Below are positions 32,531 through 34,608 of a stretch of 34,608 nucleotides of DNA, one piece after another (positions within the stretch are counted from its first letter, which is position 1; each line of letters opens with the position of its first letter). The position numbers and the translations under genes were made by a program. Where the stretch lies: assembly GCA_947367315.1 (NCBI GenBank), contig CANBDX010000024.1, forward strand, positions 1-34,608. The letters run 5' to 3'. Source of the stretch: an uncultured Bacteroidales bacterium (lineage in GTDB: Bacteria > Bacteroidota > Bacteroidia > Bacteroidales > UBA932). The notes below the pieces were generated by a model that was not told where the DNA came from, did not search any database, and saw only the letters and a program-made list of their open reading frames with translations.

Positions 32531-34141
32531 TTAAAACAATCCAGGGGTGTAACCCAGCCAATGGAGAACGGTCTCGCCCCACACGAGAATCATCACCCAC
32601 GCTATGAGCATCATGGTGATTCCGAACTTAAAGGTATCGCTCCAGCTATACTGGTTGGTTGTATATAGCAGCGCTGCCGGCTTGCTGTTGAAAGGCAGCA
32701 CGTAAACATGTTCAATAAGAAGGGACACCGGAATGGCAAGGCTCATCACCTCGAATCCGTATTTCTGTGCAATACCGATTGCTATCGGTACAAATATCAT
32801 TGTTCTGATGGTCTTGGACTGGAACAGCAGACCGCTGAACAGCATCATACCTGTCAAAAGGAGATAGAACACCCAGAACGGTGTGTCCGCAGCCACACCC
32901 ATCGCACTGAAGGCAGAGTCCACCAGAGTGTTAGGAATGCCTGTCACATTGAGTCCCACTCCGATTGCATATGCGCCGGCCGAGAAGAGCATCAGGTGCC
33001 ATGGAATATCCACATCGTTCCACTTCACGACACCTATCTTCGGAAGGAGCGCGATTACTGCACCGATGAAAGCGACAGTCGTGGCATCTATTCCATGCAG
33101 TTTGTCAGTAGCCCACAGAATAAGGACTCCGACAAAGATAAATACCGCCTTATATTCATCCAGCGTCATTTTTCCCATTGCGGCAAGTTCCTCCTTCAGA
33201 CGGTCCATACCACCTTCAATGCTTGGCTTGGACTCCTCCTTGCTGATAGGGAATATGATTTTGGTACCCACGATCCAGCCTATGAGAAGAAGGATGAGGG
33301 CAAGAGGGAAGGATATCCAGAGACGGTCAGAATATCCATATCCTGTATCTCCGGTAGCGCCTATGATCAGCGAATATGCCAGAAGGCTGGCTCCCGAGCC
33401 GGTAAGGAATGCACTTGCACCCACATTCACCTGGAAAAGGTTCTGGAGCACGAGGTTACGTCCGAAGTTGTTTCGATGTCCGTTCGATGCGCCGTAGATC
33501 GCAGCAACAGTCATGAATATAGGCAGAAGGATTGCAGCCTTGACTGTGGTCGCCGAAATGAAGGCCGAGAGAATCAGGTTGATGACTATGAAGCTCAGGA
33601 ATATACCTGTAGCACTTTTGCCAAAGCGTATTATGAACCAGAGGGCAAGACGCTTGGCCACCTTTGTCTTCACCAGCATGCTTGCAAGGATGAAGGAAAG
33701 GATATTGAGCCACATCACAGGATGGCCGAGCTGGGCAAAGGCCTCCTTCTGGGAAGTGACTCCTGTGAGCACTATGCCGAGGATGACGAACAAAGATGTG
33801 AGGTAATTCGGAATGGCTTCGGTTATCCATAGGATGATTGAAGCTACGAATATCGCCAGCATGGCATAATTGGCGCGCAGAAACTCTGCATCACCGATCT
33901 TTGCCAGGTTCTTCGCGGCTTTCTCCGGAAGACTGTCGAAATTCATATTCTCCAGGAACGGTATCTTGAAGACCCAGAAGATCAGGATGAATGACAATAT
34001 GGCAAGCGGAGCACCCAGACGGGCCATCCACTTCTCAAAATTGGTCTTCTCCATCTTCGGGAGTTTCTCCAACTTGTAATTGTTCATATCCAGCGGGTCG
34101 AATGCCTGCTCCTGTTCCAGTTCGGTATTCTTGTCAGTCAT
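32531..34141 (-). CDS. SLC13/DASS-family sodium:anion symporter
   Basis: 536 aa with about 11-12 hydrophobic segments after a soluble acidic leader of about 40 residues (MTDKNTELEQEQAFDPLDMN). It shows the inverted-repeat layout of DASS transporters: ATTVKAAILLPIFM with GSGASLLAYSLI in one half, and FNSKPAALLYTTNQYSW near the end. The usual SNT signatures are altered: SATTV and FQSKTIRTM stand where Asn-containing loops are expected, so the cargo may differ from classical dicarboxylate or sulfate carriers. A gut role in succinate, malate or sulfate transport is possible but not shown. It leads the operon with two unrecognised membrane proteins; a dispersed hairpin repeat lies directly upstream. 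Confidence 0.85.
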   Translation of the reverse strand: MTDKNTELEQEQAFDPLDMNNYKLEKLPKMEKTNFEKWMARLGAPLAILSFILIFWVFKIPFLENMNFDSLPEKAAKNLAKIGDAEFLRANYAMLAIFVASIILWITEAIPNYLTSLFVILGIVLTGVTSQKEAFAQLGHPVMWLNILSFILASMLVKTKVAKRLALWFIIRFGKSATGIFLSFIVINLILSAFISATTVKAAILLPIFMTVAAIYGASNGHRNNFGRNLVLQNLFQVNVGASAFLTGSGASLLAYSLIIGATGDTGYGYSDRLWISFPLALILLLIGWIVGTKIIFPISKEESKPSIEGGMDRLKEELAAMGKMTLDEYKAVFIFVGVLILWATDKLHGIDATTVAFIGAVIALLPKIGVVKWNDVDIPWHLMLFSAGAYAIGVGLNVTGIPNTLVDSAFSAMGVAADTPFWVFYLLLTGMMLFSGLLFQSKTIRTMIFVPIAIGIAQKYGFEVMSLAIPVSLLIEHVYVLPFNSKPAALLYTTNQYSWSDTFKFGITMMLIAWVMILVWGETVLHWLGYTPGLF

Positions 34142-34162
34142 AGTGTGGTCGGTTTGGTTTTA

Positions 34163-34270
34163 AAGATTTCTCGACTCGGCCTGCAGCCTCGCTCGAAATG
34201 ACAGTCAGAACGGTCGGGATGACGGTCGGAGACTGTCATTTCGAGCGAACGAAGTGAGTCGAGAAATCTT
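34163..34270. repeat. Dispersed hairpin-type intergenic repeat, copy 3
   Basis: Long inverted arms, AAGATTTCTCGACTC...GCTCGAAATGACAGTC and GACTGTCATTTCGAGC...GAGTCGAGAAATCTT, about 40 bp with a central mismatch. It shares TCATTTCGAGC and GAGTCGAGAAATC with the hut-operon copies. It fills most of the SLC13-CYTH gap. Confidence 0.85.
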
Positions 34271-34278
34271 CAGTATAA

Positions 34279-34608
34279 TTATTTAGCCCAATTCTTATAT
34301 GGGTTCTTCATGAGCATGGAGTTGTAGTACTTCACGTCTCCGGTAACCTCCTCTCCGAGCCACTCAGGCTTTACAAAAGTCTCGTCCTCAGAAGAAAGTT
34401 CAACTTCAGCCACGACAAGGCCTTCGTTGTCACCGTAGAATTCGTCTACCTCATAAGTATGGTCACCAGCCTCAACGAGGTAGCGTGTCTTGTCGATCAC
34501 GCCTGGCTCGCAGATCTTCAGAAGTTCCTGTACTTCTGCTACAGGGATTTCCTTCTCCCACTCGAAACGGCTTGCACCGCTCTCGGAGCCGATACCCTTG
34601 ATGGTGAT
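34279..34608 (-). CDS. CYTH-domain protein, C-terminal part (5' cut by window edge)
   Basis: The frame is open from the window edge to the TAA at 34279-34281 (109 codons visible). The ORF track starts at an internal GTG (34500); the frame continues upstream with ITIKGIGSESGASRFEWEKE and IPVAEVQELLKICEPG. The pattern (IDKTRYLVEAGDHTYEVDEF, then VVAEVELSSEDE and PEWLGEEVTGDVKYYNSML) matches the second half of the CYTH fold, the triphosphate tunnel family of inorganic triphosphatases and related enzymes. The alternating charged residues (KTR, EVDEF, AEVEL) are the tunnel strands. The N-terminal ExExK motif is outside the window. Function is by family. Confidence 0.85.
   Translation of the reverse strand: MTIKGIGSESGASRFEWEKEIPVAEVQELLKICEPGVIDKTRYLVEAGDHTYEVDEFYGDNEGLVVAEVELSSEDETFVKPEWLGEEVTGDVKYYNSMLMKNPYKNWAK

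Noticed and set aside
32708-33832. 374-aa plus-strand ORF opposite the SLC13 gene
   Set aside because: Its translation is His/Cys/Arg-rich and low in hydrophobic order, while the minus strand gives a clean polytopic transporter. It is an antisense shadow.

Overview
The window is a chromosomal segment of a gut-type Bacteroidota, most likely order Bacteroidales. The evidence is a SusC/SusD pair, a hybrid two-component regulator of the HTCS type, S-type lipoprotein sulfatase, an FTCD-type histidine pathway, an IS66 end, and repeated Bacteroides-style -7 boxes (TAnnTTTG, often TACCTTTG) with no Shine-Dalgarno sequences. Assignments come from reading the proteins and recalling families; no search was run.

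Layout. 1-390 is the 3' end of an IS66-family element that stops about 3 bp from the stop codon of a heparinase II-like PL21 lyase gene (minus strand, 392-2713). Divergent from it is a histidine-degradation operon, ftcD-hutU-hutH (2879-8388), whose two internal gaps are each filled by a near-identical 144-bp hairpin-type repeat. A 400-bp gene-poor stretch follows, with a terminator, two related hairpins and an 18-bp tandem repeat. Then come, on the minus strand, a small GNAT protein and an envelope operon (YbhN-like flippase, lrgA, lrgB). Divergent from that operon is a PfkB kinase, an unrecognised 179-aa protein and a DUF368 (undecaprenyl-phosphate translocase family) protein, then a small putative lipoprotein and tRNA-Arg(UCU). 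A probable integrase relic lies just past the tRNA, followed by an orphan 157-aa gene and a PatB/MalY C-S lyase.

16619-28693 is a chondroitin/dermatan-sulfate-type polysaccharide utilisation locus: susC, susD, convergent HTCS, then a PL8 chondroitin ABC-type lyase and an S-type sulfatase. SusCD would bind and import GAG fragments, the lyase depolymerises, the sulfatase removes sulfate and the HTCS senses the product. The HTCS periplasmic sensor is strikingly short and appears to lack most propeller blades and nearly all of the Y_Y_Y domain. A 15-bp motif (TTTGTATWATTTTAC) with a 21-bp-spaced second copy lies upstream of both susC and the lyase gene and is a candidate operator.

28776-34141 (minus) holds an SLC13/DASS transporter gene followed by two large membrane proteins that I cannot assign (486 and 741 aa, the latter with an EF-hand-like loop and paired-cysteine motifs). 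This is the best candidate in the window for an undescribed system. A further copy of the dispersed repeat and a partial CYTH-domain gene close the window.
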